Position numbers and translations under genes: made by a program. Positions 8,568 through 16,948 of a stretch of DNA of 64,000 bases are shown here, piece after piece; the stretch's first letter is position 1; each line of letters opens with the position of its first letter. The stretch is from Flavobacterium sp. N1736 (GTDB lineage: Bacteria > Bacteroidota > Bacteroidia > Flavobacteriales > Flavobacteriaceae). Below the pieces are notes generated by a model. It saw only the letters and a program-made list of their open reading frames with translations, made no database searches and was not told where the DNA came from. Location of the stretch: positions 2,542,001-2,606,000 of the forward strand of contig NZ_CP109994.1 in NCBI RefSeq assembly GCF_025947065.1. Reading direction: 5' to 3'.

Positions 8568-10148
8568 CTACAAAATATAATCGGTATTAATAAAATTCGA
8601 TTCTTTGCTGTTTAGCAATTCCTGCAAAATTTCATTATTATAAGCAATATCTTTTGAAGCCACAAACGTACGAATGGAGAATGAACGCAATGCATCCGGA
8701 ATACTTAATGTTCCCACAGCCGAATCTTTACGACCTGTAAACGGGAATGCATCAGGTCCTCTTTGGCATGAACTGTTCAGGTTTACTCTACACACTAAAT
8801 TCACCAAAGAATCAATTAGTGGAGCCAACGTTTTAATATCTTTTCCAAACAAACTTACTTGCTGACCATAGTTAGATTCGGCCATGTCATCAAGAGGTTC
8901 GTCAATATGTTTAAAAGAAATAATAGGCACTACGGGTCCAAATTGTTCTTCGTGGTATACTCTCATATTTTTATTTACAGGAAATAAAACTGCCGGAAAA
9001 ATATAATTTTCAGTATGTTTTCCGCCTTTTTCATTCAGGATTTTTGCTCCTTTCGAAGTTGCATCGTCAATTAATCCCTGAATATAAGCCGGTTTATCCG
9101 TTTCCGGAAGTGGAGTTAACGAAGCACCTTTATCCCAAGGATTTCCAAAAACTAATTCGTCTACTTTTTGAGAAAAACGTCTGTTAAATTCTTCTGCGAT
9201 AGATTCATGAACATATAAAACTTTCAAGGCTGTACAACGTTGTCCGTTAAAAGACAAACTTCCTGCAATACATTCCTGAATTGCCAAATCTAAATCAGCG
9301 TCCGGTAAAACAATCGCCGGATTTTTAGCTTCTAAACCTAAAATCAAACGCAATCTGTTTTTATTTGGATGCTGATCCTGCAAAGCAATCGCTGATTTAC
9401 TATTTCCGATTAATGCCAAAACATCAATTTTTCCGGATTTCATAATCGGAGATGCAATTTCGCGGCCTCTGCCATAAACAATATTAATAACACCTTTAGG
9501 AAAACTGCTTCTAAAAGCATGCAATAATGGCGAAATACATAAAACACCATGTTTTGCCGGTTTAAAAATTACGGCGTTACCCATAATCAAAGCCGGAATC
9601 AATAAAGAGAAAGTTTCATTAAGCGGATAATTGTAAGGTCCAAGACATAAAACAACGCCAAGAGGTCCGCGGCGAATCATGGCATTTACACCCTGTACTT
9701 TCGAAAAGTAAGAACTGCGTCCGTTTAATTCTTTATAACTGTCAATTGTATCCTGAATATATTCTACCGTCCTGTCAAATTCTTTTTGCGAATCGCCAAG
9801 GTTTTTTCCAATTTCCCACATCAAAAGTTTTACTACTTCTTCGCGGGTTTCCTTCATTTGTCGCACGAAATTTTCCATGCATTTAATTCGGTCAGCAACT
9901 TTCATCGTTGGCCATAAGCCTTGTCCTTTATTGTAAGCTCCATTTGCAGCCTCAACAACTTCAGCAGCTTCTTTTTCTCCCATAAACGGGATCGATCCTA
10001 ATACTGTTGGTGCATATTTTTCTGTAGAAGAAATAGTCGAAAAAACGGGCGTCGTTTGACCTGTCCATTTTTTCAATTCTCCGTTTACAAGATAAGTATC
10101 TTGGTTTATAAGGGTTTTAATCTGATATTCTTCAGGAATTAAACTCAT
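8568..10148 (-). CDS. Aldehyde dehydrogenase, NADP-dependent glyceraldehyde-3-phosphate dehydrogenase (GapN) type
   Basis: Cytoplasmic aldehyde dehydrogenase. The catalytic Cys305 lies in [10 protein letters not shown], the general base Glu273 in [10 protein letters not shown], and the conserved oxyanion Asn173 in [10 protein letters not shown]. Its 526 residues are slightly longer than the usual 480-500 because of an N-terminal extension. The Arg/Tyr-containing segments ([19 protein letters not shown]) resemble non-phosphorylating glyceraldehyde-3-phosphate dehydrogenases, which would yield 3-phosphoglycerate and NADPH; this substrate assignment is inference from resemblance. Terminators on either side (8503-8538 and 10193-10221) make it a single-gene transcript. 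Confidence 0.85.
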   Translation of the reverse strand: MSLIPEEYQIKTLINQDTYLVNGELKKWTGQTTPVFSTISSTEKYAPTVLGSIPFMGEKEAAEVVEAANGAYNKGQGLWPTMKVADRIKCMENFVRQMKETREEVVKLLMWEIGKNLGDSQKEFDRTVEYIQDTIDSYKELNGRSSYFSKVQGVNAMIRRGPLGVVLCLGPYNYPLNETFSLLIPALIMGNAVIFKPAKHGVLCISPLLHAFRSSFPKGVINIVYGRGREIASPIMKSGKIDVLALIGNSKSAIALQDQHPNKNRLRLILGLEAKNPAIVLPDADLDLAIQECIAGSLSFNGQRCTALKVLYVHESIAEEFNRRFSQKVDELVFGNPWDKGASLTPLPETDKPAYIQGLIDDATSKGAKILNEKGGKHTENYIFPAVLFPVNKNMRVYHEEQFGPVVPIISFKHIDEPLDDMAESNYGQQVSLFGKDIKTLAPLIDSLVNLVCRVNLNSSCQRGPDAFPFTGRKDSAVGTLSIPDALRSFSIRTFVASKDIAYNNEILQELLNSKESNFINTDYIL

Positions 10149-10192
10149 AATCTGGTAATTTTATAGTTTGGTTATTAATAGTCATTGAAAAG

Positions 10193-10221
10193 AAAAAAGA
10201 GGCTTTTTTTGCCTCTTTTTT
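10193..10221 (-). terminator. Hairpin terminator after the rhodanese gene
   Basis: AAAAAAGAGGC (10193-10203) is complementary to GCCTCTTTTTT (10211-10221) with a seven-T loop. It lies directly past the rhodanese stop codon at 10226 and is close to symmetric. Confidence 0.8.
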
Positions 10222-10225
10222 ATCT

Positions 10226-10537
10226 TTATGGATTTACGGTTTCACCTTCCCAATCCAGGATTCCACCAAGCAGGTTGTAGGCATTATTAATACCTAACTC
10301 ATTCATAATCTGACATGCTTTGGCACTTCTGGCTCCAGAACGGCAATACACATAATAGTTTTTATTTTTATCAAGTTCTTCGATTTCATAAATAAAACCC
10401 TGACCTTTATTGATATCAATATTTACGGCATTTTCAATATAACCGTCATTAAATTCGTCTTCAGTTCTTACGTCCAGTATAACTGCATTCTCGTCAGCAG
10501 CAAGCTGATTAACCCAATCTTCTTGTGATAAATTCAT
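10226..10537 (-). CDS. Single-domain rhodanese-like sulfurtransferase
   Basis: A 103-residue cytoplasmic rhodanese domain, which moves sulfane sulfur as a cysteine persulfide. The active-site loop CRSGARS has the catalytic Cys65, six residues long as in GlpE-type thiosulfate sulfurtransferases, and the strand motif ILDVRTEDEF is standard. The length is that of GlpE/PspE proteins. It is divergent from the Crp/Fnr gene and near the persulfide dioxygenase and sulfur transporter genes, which suggests a role in the same sulfur network. The actual sulfur acceptor is unknown. Confidence 0.92.
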   Translation of the reverse strand: MNLSQEDWVNQLAADENAVILDVRTEDEFNDGYIENAVNIDINKGQGFIYEIEELDKNKNYYVYCRSGARSAKACQIMNELGINNAYNLLGGILDWEGETVNP

Positions 10538-10550
10538 AATAAATGTGTTT

Positions 10551-10564
10551 TTGTAAATTTACAA
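10551..10564. promoter_or_regulatory. 14-bp perfect palindrome upstream of the rhodanese gene
   Basis: TTGTAAATTTACAA is its own reverse complement and lies 14-27 bp before the rhodanese start codon (minus strand). It could be an operator in the 5' untranslated region. No TAnnTTTG box overlaps it. A/T-rich palindromes of this size can occur by chance in this genome. Confidence 0.35.
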
Positions 10565-10774
10565 TGTTTCTATTAATTAAAAACGTGCCAAATACGATTT
10601 CGATTATTATTCTCAGAAAACGTTTTAGCGAAACTATAATACTCAGTGAAATACAAATTTACTCACTATTTTTAAAAATATAGTCTATAAAATCGATCGA
10701 AAATAGGATTTTTTCATTTGAGTAAAATACATCTTAAAAATAGTTTTCTGACAATTAATACCGTTTCAATCTGC

Positions 10775-10782
10775 TATCTTTG
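10775..10782 (+). promoter_or_regulatory. Candidate -7 box (TATCTTTG) for the Crp/Fnr gene
   Basis: TATCTTTG matches the Bacteroidota -7 consensus TAnnTTTG. It is about 215 bp upstream of the Crp/Fnr start codon, so the transcript would have a long leader containing the repeat at 10876-10940. In the 459-bp gap 10538-10996 nothing else gene-like was seen. Confidence 0.5.
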
Positions 10783-10875
10783 TATAAAATTATGTGCTTT
10801 AATCTTAATTTGATAAAATTATTTATCATGGATTGTTTTTTTTGCCAAAGATTAAAAGATTAAAAAGATTAAAAA

Positions 10876-10940
10876 TTAACCATTAAAAGATTAAGAAAAA
10901 TTAAGATTTGCTGCTTAATGAACTTAATGTCTTAATGGCA
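10876..10940. repeat. Intergenic palindromic repeat, family H, copy 1
   Basis: CCATTAA at 10880-10886 and CTTAATGG at 10931-10938 bracket an A/T-rich core (ATTAAGATTTGCTGCTTAAT). A diverged copy is found on the other side of the Crp/Fnr gene at 11659-11752. Confidence 0.65.
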
Positions 10941-10996
10941 GAAAATTATTTTTATATTAAAACGTAACGCTCGATGTGACCAATTAAGAAAAACTA

Positions 10997-11638
10997 ATGC
11001 AAAATTCATTACAAACTATATTCCCTAATTTTTCCGAAGAACTTATTTCTACTATTGAAGAAAACGGAAGCTTGCAGGATTTTGAAGCCGGAACTATTTT
11101 AATGCGAACCGGACAATACATTAAAAACACGGTTTTAATTACCAAAGGAAAAATCAAAATTTATCGTGAAGGCGAAGACGGCGGCGAGTTTTTAATGTAC
11201 TATTTACAACCCGGACAAGCTTGTGCCATTTCGATGATTTGTACTTCTAAAAGCGAAAAAAGCCAGATTATGGCAAAAGTCGTCGAAGATGTTTCTGTTA
11301 TGATGATTCCACTGCAAATGATGGATAAATGGATGATGGAACACAGAACGTGGTTTGAGTTTGTAATCGAAACCTACCGAAGCCGTTTTGAAGAAGTACT
11401 CGAAGTTGTCGACAATATCGCATTTCGATCTATGGATGAACGCTTAGAATTTTATTTAAAAAGACATTCTGATGCTTGTGGCTGTACCGAAGTAAAACTA
11501 TCACATCAGGAAATTGCAACCGAATTAAATACCTCACGAGAAGTTGTTTCGAGATTACTCAAAAAAATGGAACAACGCGGTTTGGTAAAACTCAATCGAA
11601 ACCAGATTGAATTATTAAGCACAAATTTTACAAATTAA
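10997..11638 (+). CDS. Crp/Fnr family transcriptional regulator, candidate activator of the sulfur genes
   Basis: A 213-residue regulator. Residues about 15-130 form a cyclic-nucleotide-binding-like sensory domain (AGTILMRTGQYIKNTVLITKG in two parts: AGTILMRTGQ and VLITKGKIKIY), a long dimer helix follows, and a winged helix-turn-helix ends the protein (LSHQEIATELNTSREVVSRLL). Four cysteines are present, two in the sensory domain (QACAISMICTS) and two as CGC just before the helix-turn-helix. No Fnr-type cluster of four N-terminal cysteines is present, so iron-sulfur sensing is unlikely; a thiol or persulfide switch is possible but only inferred. It lies between rhodanese and TauE/SafE genes, and matching Crp-type palindromes lie in front of two sulfur promoters (11788-11801 and 17609-17622). 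Confidence 0.9.
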   Translation: MQNSLQTIFPNFSEELISTIEENGSLQDFEAGTILMRTGQYIKNTVLITKGKIKIYREGEDGGEFLMYYLQPGQACAISMICTSKSEKSQIMAKVVEDVSVMMIPLQMMDKWMMEHRTWFEFVIETYRSRFEEVLEVVDNIAFRSMDERLEFYLKRHSDACGCTEVKLSHQEIATELNTSREVVSRLLKKMEQRGLVKLNRNQIELLSTNFTN

Positions 11639-11658
11639 CACGAAGTGTTTTTGTTTTT

Positions 11659-11752
11659 TAACCATTAAGAGATTAAGTTTAATTAAGATTTACTGCTTAA
11701 TTAAGTAAGTTTTAAAAAAGCTAAACTTAACCTTCTTAATATCTAAATGGTA
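11659..11752. repeat. Intergenic palindromic repeat, family H, copy 2
   Basis: Shares the core ATTAAGATTT(A/G)CTGCTTAAT and the flanking CCATTAA with the copy at 10876-10940, and ends in AAATGG. The two copies flank the Crp/Fnr gene. Confidence 0.65.
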
Positions 11753-11787
11753 AAATATTTTTTTATGTTGACTTTTCACAGTCTTAT

Positions 11788-11801
11788 GTGATAAATGTTA
11801 C
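11788..11801 (+). promoter_or_regulatory. Crp/Fnr-type operator in front of the TauE/SafE gene
   Basis: GTGATAAATGTTAC is a GTnAC-N4-GTnAC-like palindrome. It matches the reverse complement of the site at 17609-17622 at 12 of 14 positions. Its centre is 33 bp upstream of the centre of the -7-like box at 11824-11831, placing it near -42, the usual position for a class II activator. Confidence 0.65.
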
Positions 11802-11823
11802 TGTACTTTTCTAATTATCGAAG

Positions 11824-11831
11824 CACCTTTG
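11824..11831 (+). promoter_or_regulatory. -7-like box (CACCTTTG) for the TauE/SafE gene
   Basis: One mismatch to TAnnTTTG, with the start codon 16 bp downstream. No good -33 TTG element is seen, which fits an activator-dependent promoter. Confidence 0.5.
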
Positions 11832-11847
11832 CCTAAAAACAAATGCA

Positions 11848-12633
11848 ATGGAATATTTAGGATATTTTGCTTCAATTATTATCGGGATTTCGCTTGGCTT
11901 AATTGGCGGAGGCGGATCTATACTTACGATTCCTATTTTAGTATATTTATTTAAAGTAAATCCTGAGCAAGCCACATCCTATTCTTTATTTATTGTTGGA
12001 TTAACGGCCATGTTTGGAAGTTACAACCATTATAAAATGGGAAATCTAAAACTGAAATCGGCATTGTATTTTGCGATTCCGTCAGTGATTTCGATTTTGA
12101 TTATTCGCGAAGTTATTTTTCCACAAATTGCCTCAACTTTATTTTCAATTGCTTCTTATTCAGTTTCCAAAGATTTCCTGATTATGATTATCTTTTCGGT
12201 ATTGATGATTACGGCGGCGATTTCAATGATTCGCAAAAACCAACCTGAAATAAAAAGTCAGGAAACAAATTATATCCAATTGAGTTTTATAGGTTTCATT
12301 GTCGGAATCATAACCGGATTTCTTGGCGCCGGCGGAGGATTTCTAATTATTCCCGCGCTGCTGTTTTTCGCCAAATTACCCATGAAACAAGCCGTTGGAA
12401 CTTCTTTATTAATAATAAGTATTAATTCTTCAATAGGTTTTGCAGGCGATTTATACATCGGAACTCCAATCAATTACCCATTTTTATTGGGCGTTTCAAC
12501 AATGGCACTTCTCGGAATGGTATTAGGAAGCCAACTTTCTAAAAAAATCGACGGAACTAAATTAAAACCAATATTTGGCTGGTTTGTTTTGATAATGGGG
12601 TTTTATATTATTACAAAAGAGGTTTTGTTTTAA
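11848..12633 (+). CDS. Sulfite/sulfur-anion exporter, TauE/SafE family
   Basis: An integral inner-membrane protein of 261 residues with about eight predicted membrane segments in two homologous halves. Each half starts with the family glycine-rich motif: IGGGGSILTIPILVYLF near residues 19-35 and FLGAGGGFLIIPALLFF near 157-173. The length is normal. TauE/SafE proteins export sulfite, sulfoacetate or other organosulfur anions; the substrate here is inferred from its position between the Crp/Fnr regulator and the persulfide dioxygenase region, where sulfite would be the product to remove. A hairpin shared with the convergent SDR gene follows the stop codon. Confidence 0.88.
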   Translation: MEYLGYFASIIIGISLGLIGGGGSILTIPILVYLFKVNPEQATSYSLFIVGLTAMFGSYNHYKMGNLKLKSALYFAIPSVISILIIREVIFPQIASTLFSIASYSVSKDFLIMIIFSVLMITAAISMIRKNQPEIKSQETNYIQLSFIGFIVGIITGFLGAGGGFLIIPALLFFAKLPMKQAVGTSLLIISINSSIGFAGDLYIGTPINYPFLLGVSTMALLGMVLGSQLSKKIDGTKLKPIFGWFVLIMGFYIITKEVLF

Positions 12634-12640
12634 AACGCCA

Positions 12641-12679
12641 AAAATTCAATGACAGGAATAATTCCCATCATTGAATTTT
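12641..12679. terminator. Bidirectional hairpin terminator between convergent genes
   Basis: AAAATTCAATGA (12641-12652) is complementary to TCATTGAATTTT (12668-12679), giving a 12-bp stem between the TauE/SafE gene (plus) and the SDR gene (minus). Confidence 0.75.
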
Positions 12680-12706
12680 GCAACCTTTATATCGGTAAAA
12701 GTTTAA

Positions 12707-13465
12707 TTAGCGTTGTCCGCCAGAAACAGCAATTGTTTCACCAGTAATCCAGTAAGAATCATCAGAGGCAAGAAATACAGCCACATTTGCAATATCTTCG
12801 GGTTTTCCTACACGACCAAGCGGCGTTTCTGAAACATGCCATTTTTCTGCATCTCCATTCATAACACCCGAACTGTGAGATCCTTCGGTTTCTATCAGAC
12901 CAGGATTAATAGAATTGACACGGATTTTTTTAGGTCCAAGTTCTTTGGCAAGAATACGCGTCATGGCATCAACAGCATATTTTGTTTGAGTATAAACCAA
13001 TGCCGTTGGCATATCAAGTGTTGATACTATCGAACCAGTATTAATAATAGCTCCGCCTTTATCACCAAACATCTTCACAGCTTGCTGAATCGTTAATATG
13101 CTACCCAACACATTAATGTTGAACATATTATGAAAAGATTCTTCTGTAATATCGTCAATACCCGCAAATTTGTAAACACCCGCGTTGTTAACCAATATAT
13201 CAAGTTTGCCAAATGTTTTGGCAATCTCTTCAAAAATACGTTTTACATCAGCTGCTTTTTCAACATTACCTTGTATTGCAATAGCTTTTCCACCATTACT
13301 TGTAATTTCTGCAACAACTTTATCGGCATCATTTTTACTGCTGGCGTAATTTACAACCACAGTTGCGCCCTGATTTGCGTATGCTTTTGCGATTCCTGCA
13401 CCAATACCTTTTGATGCACCAGTTATTAAGGCAACTTTACCGTTTAATTTTCCTAAATTTTCCAT
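12707..13465 (-). CDS. SDR family oxidoreductase (FabG-like)
   Basis: A 252-residue NAD(P)H-dependent short-chain dehydrogenase/reductase of the classical type. The cofactor loop is TGASKGIGAGIA (residues 16-27), followed by NNAG (about 92-95), the catalytic Ser in INTGSIVS and the catalytic pair in YTQTK (about 159-163). The C terminus ends in AVSGGQR, normal for the family. The substrate is unknown. It is 99 bp downstream of a Crp-like regulator gene on the same strand, suggesting that this regulator controls it. It resembles the other SDR at 54862-55614, which has a TetR neighbour instead. Confidence 0.9.
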   Translation of the reverse strand: MENLGKLNGKVALITGASKGIGAGIAKAYANQGATVVVNYASSKNDADKVVAEITSNGGKAIAIQGNVEKAADVKRIFEEIAKTFGKLDILVNNAGVYKFAGIDDITEESFHNMFNINVLGSILTIQQAVKMFGDKGGAIINTGSIVSTLDMPTALVYTQTKYAVDAMTRILAKELGPKKIRVNSINPGLIETEGSHSSGVMNGDAEKWHVSETPLGRVGKPEDIANVAVFLASDDSYWITGETIAVSGGQR

Positions 13466-13526
13466 CTTTTTTTATTAATTAAATTTTATTAATTGATAAG
13501 GCAAAGTTGGATATTAAGTCAGGCTA

Positions 13527-13573
13527 AAAAGTTGAAGTATCTTAGGAAAAAAGGTTGAACTACTTCAACTTTT
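13527..13573 (-). terminator. 13-bp inverted repeat overlapping the 3' end of the Crp-like gene
   Basis: AAAAGTTGAAGTA (13527-13539) and its exact complement (13561-13573) are separated by 21 bp. On the minus strand the hairpin begins at the regulator stop codon and is followed by T-rich sequence, as in a terminator. The unit GTTGAA also recurs inside the loop, so the sequence could instead be an operator for the downstream SDR promoter. Confidence 0.5.
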
Positions 13574-14155
13574 CTTCTTCACTTTTTCATTACGTATTTT
13601 CGATAAAAACTCTGTAGTCATATTAAGGTACGATGCAAGAGCGTATTGTGGCAGGCGTTGCGCCACTTTTGGAAACTTCTCAAGAAATTCATTATAACGT
13701 TGTTCTGCATTTTGTGTAAGCATCGCAATAATCCGACGCGAATAAAATGCGGCAGATTTCTCAGCCATTAAACGAAATAGCTTTTCAAGATTATGAGTAG
13801 AAGCTTTCAGTTTTTGTTCGGCTTCATAATTTATCTGTAAAATCATACTATCTTCCAGTGCAACTATAAACATCGTCGCTGGAGTTTGGTATATATAACT
13901 ATTATAATCAGCAATCCACCAGTCTTCAATCGCAAACTGAATCGTGTGTTCAGTACCTTTTTCATCAACCACATACGCGCGAAAAGCCCCTTCAAGCACA
14001 TAAGTTCTGTGTTTGTTTACAAACTCAGGCTGTACAATAAATTGTCTTTTTTTTACTTTTCGCACTTTAAACTCAGACAATAAAACATTCATTTCGTCTG
14101 GTAATAAGGCGACTTTTTGGTTAATATTTTCAATAAATAAGGTTAGATCTTCCAT
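13565..14155 (-). CDS. Crp/Fnr family transcriptional regulator
   Basis: A 196-residue regulator with an N-terminal cyclic-nucleotide-binding-like domain (VLEGAFRAYVVDEKG and TIQFAIEDWWIADYNSY split as TIQFAIEDWWIAD) and a short C-terminal helix-turn-helix (LPQYALASYLNMTTEFLSKIR, given in two parts: LPQYALASYL, NMTTEFLSKIR). This short, lysine-ended form is common in Bacteroidota. It precedes an SDR gene on the same strand, which is its likely target. The ligand is unknown, and the tryptophan pair replacing part of the cNMP phosphate loop argues against cAMP binding. Confidence 0.85.
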   Translation of the reverse strand: MEDLTLFIENINQKVALLPDEMNVLLSEFKVRKVKKRQFIVQPEFVNKHRTYVLEGAFRAYVVDEKGTEHTIQFAIEDWWIADYNSYIYQTPATMFIVALEDSMILQINYEAEQKLKASTHNLEKLFRLMAEKSAAFYSRRIIAMLTQNAEQRYNEFLEKFPKVAQRLPQYALASYLNMTTEFLSKIRNEKVKKKS

Positions 14156-14259
14156 GAAGTTTTAAGTTATTTAGCTATAACAAGGAGGTTTTATTTTATA
14201 GATTTCTGTTTCTCGCAGATTCTGCAGATCGAGCAGATTTCTTTTTAAACACACGCTAC

Positions 14260-14281
14260 GTCATTGCGAGGAACGAAGCAA
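14260..14281. repeat. Single arm of the family F repeat (GTCATTGCGAGGAACGAAGCAA)
   Basis: Starts TCATTGCGAGGAACGAAG and matches one arm of the complete palindrome at 51721-51811. It lies in the 189-bp gap between cydB and the Crp-like gene, next to a diverged family D unit (CGCAGATTCTGCAGAT at about 14214-14229). Confidence 0.7.
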
Positions 14282-14344
14282 CCACACTAGCAAGAATTAA
14301 GTATAATTCGAGAAAATTTGTGCAATTTGTGGCAAACAAAAAAA

Positions 14345-15421
14345 TCAATGTTCCCCATACCCAACCTCATCCATTTTCCCGCTAAAAACACGATATTGAA
14401 TAACAAAATAAACAATAACCAAAAACAAAGCAATGAAAAACCAACTCATTCCGGCGTTTAAACCGTATTCTCCGGCGGCGGTATTATAAATCGTTAATGA
14501 CGGATTTACATTATTAGTCGAAGGCAAAACATTCGGAAAAATAGAAACGGCTGTTGAAGCAAATCCGCCAACTAAAAACAAGGTCGAAAACAGAAATCCT
14601 AAACCATCTTTTTGGTACGAACGCACTTTGAATAATCCTAAAATACCAACAAAAGTCAGTAGTGGAAAAAACCAAAGAATAGGATTTTCGACAAAATTAT
14701 GAAACGGTTCCGGTTCAATAAAATGCCAGATTTGCAGCGAAATAATAACTAAAACCAATAAAACGATATTCAGTTTAAAAACAATATTTTTAAGCTGTGT
14801 ATTCAATGACGAATTGGTTTTAAAAATAATCCAGTTTGCGCCGTGAATTGTTAATGCCACAACGCTTACAATTCCCAGAAAAAGAGTAAACCAATCGATA
14901 ATTCCCAATTCATTTGCCTGCGGGCTAAAGGTTGGATTCCATAAAGGCAGAAAGAAAAAATGTGGTTCCTGCGTTGAAACTCCATTCGTTACCATTCCAA
15001 GATTTACACCGCGAACAATATTTCCCAAAGCAATTCCGAAGAAAAGCGCCAAAAGTAAACTCGCCATTCCAAAAGCTTTATCCCAAATCGTTTCCCACAT
15101 TGGATGATGTACTTGCCCGCGCATTTCTAAACCAATTGCACGGAAAATCAAAAGCCATAAAATCATAATCAAAGGCAAATAAAATCCGCTGAAAGAAGAA
15201 GCATATAACGTTGGAAAAGCAAAAAACAAAACACCTCCGGCAGCAATAATCCAAACTTCATTGGCATCCCAAAACGGACCAATTGCGCTTGTAATTGCTT
15301 TTTTATCTTTCTCGGTTTTGGCAAAAAATAAATGAATAATTCCTGCTCCAAAATCATAGCCGTCTAATACAATATAAACAGCCAGAATTCCCATTAAAAC
15401 GACGTACCAAAAAAATTCCAT
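14345..15421 (-). CDS. cydB: Cytochrome bd ubiquinol oxidase subunit II
   Basis: Inner-membrane subunit of the cytochrome bd quinol oxidase, which reduces oxygen to water with high affinity. The 358-residue protein opens with the family signature (VYIVLDGYDFGAGIIH, about residues 16-31), continues with FWDANEVWIIAAGGVLFFAFP in the second segment region (parts FWDANEVWII and AAGGVLFFAFP), and has about eight to nine membrane helices. It starts 2 bp after the cydA stop codon, so the two are translated from one message. No cydX-like small ORF or cydCD genes are seen nearby. Confidence 0.96.
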   Translation of the reverse strand: MEFFWYVVLMGILAVYIVLDGYDFGAGIIHLFFAKTEKDKKAITSAIGPFWDANEVWIIAAGGVLFFAFPTLYASSFSGFYLPLIMILWLLIFRAIGLEMRGQVHHPMWETIWDKAFGMASLLLALFFGIALGNIVRGVNLGMVTNGVSTQEPHFFFLPLWNPTFSPQANELGIIDWFTLFLGIVSVVALTIHGANWIIFKTNSSLNTQLKNIVFKLNIVLLVLVIISLQIWHFIEPEPFHNFVENPILWFFPLLTFVGILGLFKVRSYQKDGLGFLFSTLFLVGGFASTAVSIFPNVLPSTNNVNPSLTIYNTAAGEYGLNAGMSWFFIALFLVIVYFVIQYRVFSGKMDEVGYGEH

Positions 15422-15423
15422 AC

Positions 15424-16770
15424 TTATATTTTTTCTGTTGAAAGTTCCACATGACGAGGTCCTTTATTGATAATTTTTCCAACCAAAAGCAAAAACAACA
15501 TTCCTAACAAAAGATACAATCCTATAAAACCCAGTAAAGTAAACAAGGTATTTCCGGATGAAACAGTTGGCGATGCACCTTCGGCAGTTCGCAATAAATT
15601 ATAAACCAGCCAGGGTTGTCTTCCTAATTCTGCTGTATACCAACCGGTTGTATTGGCAATATACGGAAACGGCATCATAAACATGAGCGACCATAAAATC
15701 CATTTTGTTTCGAATAATTTCCCTCTTATTAATTGAAAAAGTGCAAAAGCCATTAATCCAATAAAAAGCGTTCCAAGTCCTACCATAATATGATACGCAT
15801 AATACAATCCTGAAATATTAGTGGGATGCAGATCTTCTTCAAACTGATCTAATCCCTTAATTTCCTGATGCCAGCTTCCGTAAGTCAGGAAACTCAAAAT
15901 ATTGGGAACGGCGATTTTATTATCCAGTTTTTTATCTTTTACATCGGGCTGACCAATTAAAACAATTTCAGATCCTTCTTTTTCGGTATGAAAAATTCCT
16001 TCCATTGCAGCAAAAGTTACGGGTTGGTATTTCACGACATTTTTTGCCAGTAAATCTCCCGTTGGAACTGCGACAATAAGGCTCGAAATCAATCCGAAAA
16101 TCACACCTGTTTTAAGAAATAGTCTTCCGAAAGAAACATTCTTCTGACTCAAAATATAGAAAGCGCCAATTCCGGCTACAACAAATGAACTCGTAACCAA
16201 AGATGCTGCCTGATTGTGCAAATACGAAGGCCACAACCACGGATTTAAGAATAAAGCTTTGAAATTCGTCAGTACAAATTTTCCGTTTTCGAGAATTTCA
16301 TAACCAACCGGATTCTGCATCCAGGAATGTGTGGCAATAATTAAATAACCACTTGCCCACGAACCAATCATGATTAATAATCCGGTTACAAAATGCCATT
16401 TATGCCCGAGGATTTTTTCTCCAAATAAAAAGATACCCAAAAATGAAGATTCTAAGAAGAAAGAAAACATGCCTTCCATCGCTAATGTCTGACCGATAAT
16501 TCCACCGGTTAATTCAGAGAATTTTGCCCAATTGGTTCCAAACTGAAACTCCATTGGGATTCCTGTTACAACGCCCATCGCAAAATTGAGAGCGAAGATT
16601 TTCATCCAGAAATGCGTGGCGTGATTGTATTGTTCATCTTTAGTTTTGAGGTATTTCCACTTAAAATAAACAATGATCAGCGAAAGACCCATTGTAAGTT
16701 GCGGAAAAAGATAGTGAAAAGTAATTGTGAAGGCGAATTGCATTCGGTCATAAAAAAGCATTTCTTCCAT
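15424..16770 (-). CDS. cydA: Cytochrome bd ubiquinol oxidase subunit I
   Basis: Heme-bearing catalytic subunit of cytochrome bd oxidase. His19 (FTITFHYLFPQ) matches the low-spin/high-spin heme axial ligand position of the E. coli protein exactly, and GIPMEFQFG is the usual conserved segment of the third helix region. The C-terminal part holds NTTGWYTAELGRQPW, a quinol-site signature. With 448 residues it belongs to the short Q-loop group. A -7 box (TAAATTTG) lies upstream at 16797-16804. Cytochrome bd is also tolerant to sulfide, which may explain why it sits inside a sulfur-gene block; that link is inference. Confidence 0.96.
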   Translation of the reverse strand: MEEMLFYDRMQFAFTITFHYLFPQLTMGLSLIIVYFKWKYLKTKDEQYNHATHFWMKIFALNFAMGVVTGIPMEFQFGTNWAKFSELTGGIIGQTLAMEGMFSFFLESSFLGIFLFGEKILGHKWHFVTGLLIMIGSWASGYLIIATHSWMQNPVGYEILENGKFVLTNFKALFLNPWLWPSYLHNQAASLVTSSFVVAGIGAFYILSQKNVSFGRLFLKTGVIFGLISSLIVAVPTGDLLAKNVVKYQPVTFAAMEGIFHTEKEGSEIVLIGQPDVKDKKLDNKIAVPNILSFLTYGSWHQEIKGLDQFEEDLHPTNISGLYYAYHIMVGLGTLFIGLMAFALFQLIRGKLFETKWILWSLMFMMPFPYIANTTGWYTAELGRQPWLVYNLLRTAEGASPTVSSGNTLFTLLGFIGLYLLLGMLFLLLVGKIINKGPRHVELSTEKI

Positions 16771-16796
16771 AGTGGTATTTTATTTATGAAGTCCCA

Positions 16797-16804
16797 CAAA
16801 TTTA
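16797..16804 (-). promoter_or_regulatory. -7 box (TAAATTTG) of the cydAB promoter
   Basis: Minus-strand TAAATTTG matches TAnnTTTG, 27 bp before the cydA start codon. A TTG is found about 24 bp further upstream, roughly where a -33 element is expected. Confidence 0.6.
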
Positions 16805-16948
16805 CCCATTAAAACCCGAAATTCCGACCAATAAAAAAAGTTTATCGCCTGATATTTGTTAAACTTTTCAACAATTTCGCCAAAGTTTGTAATTAGAATT
16901 CCTTTTCTAAAGGTAAAAAAAAGTTATTTATACATGATGCCTACAAAA

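Noticed and set aside
10964..10980. GTAAC-N7-GTGAC in front of the Crp/Fnr gene as an autoregulatory site
   Set aside because: The spacer is 7 bp rather than the 4 bp of the two matching sites, and it does not lie at a promoter box.
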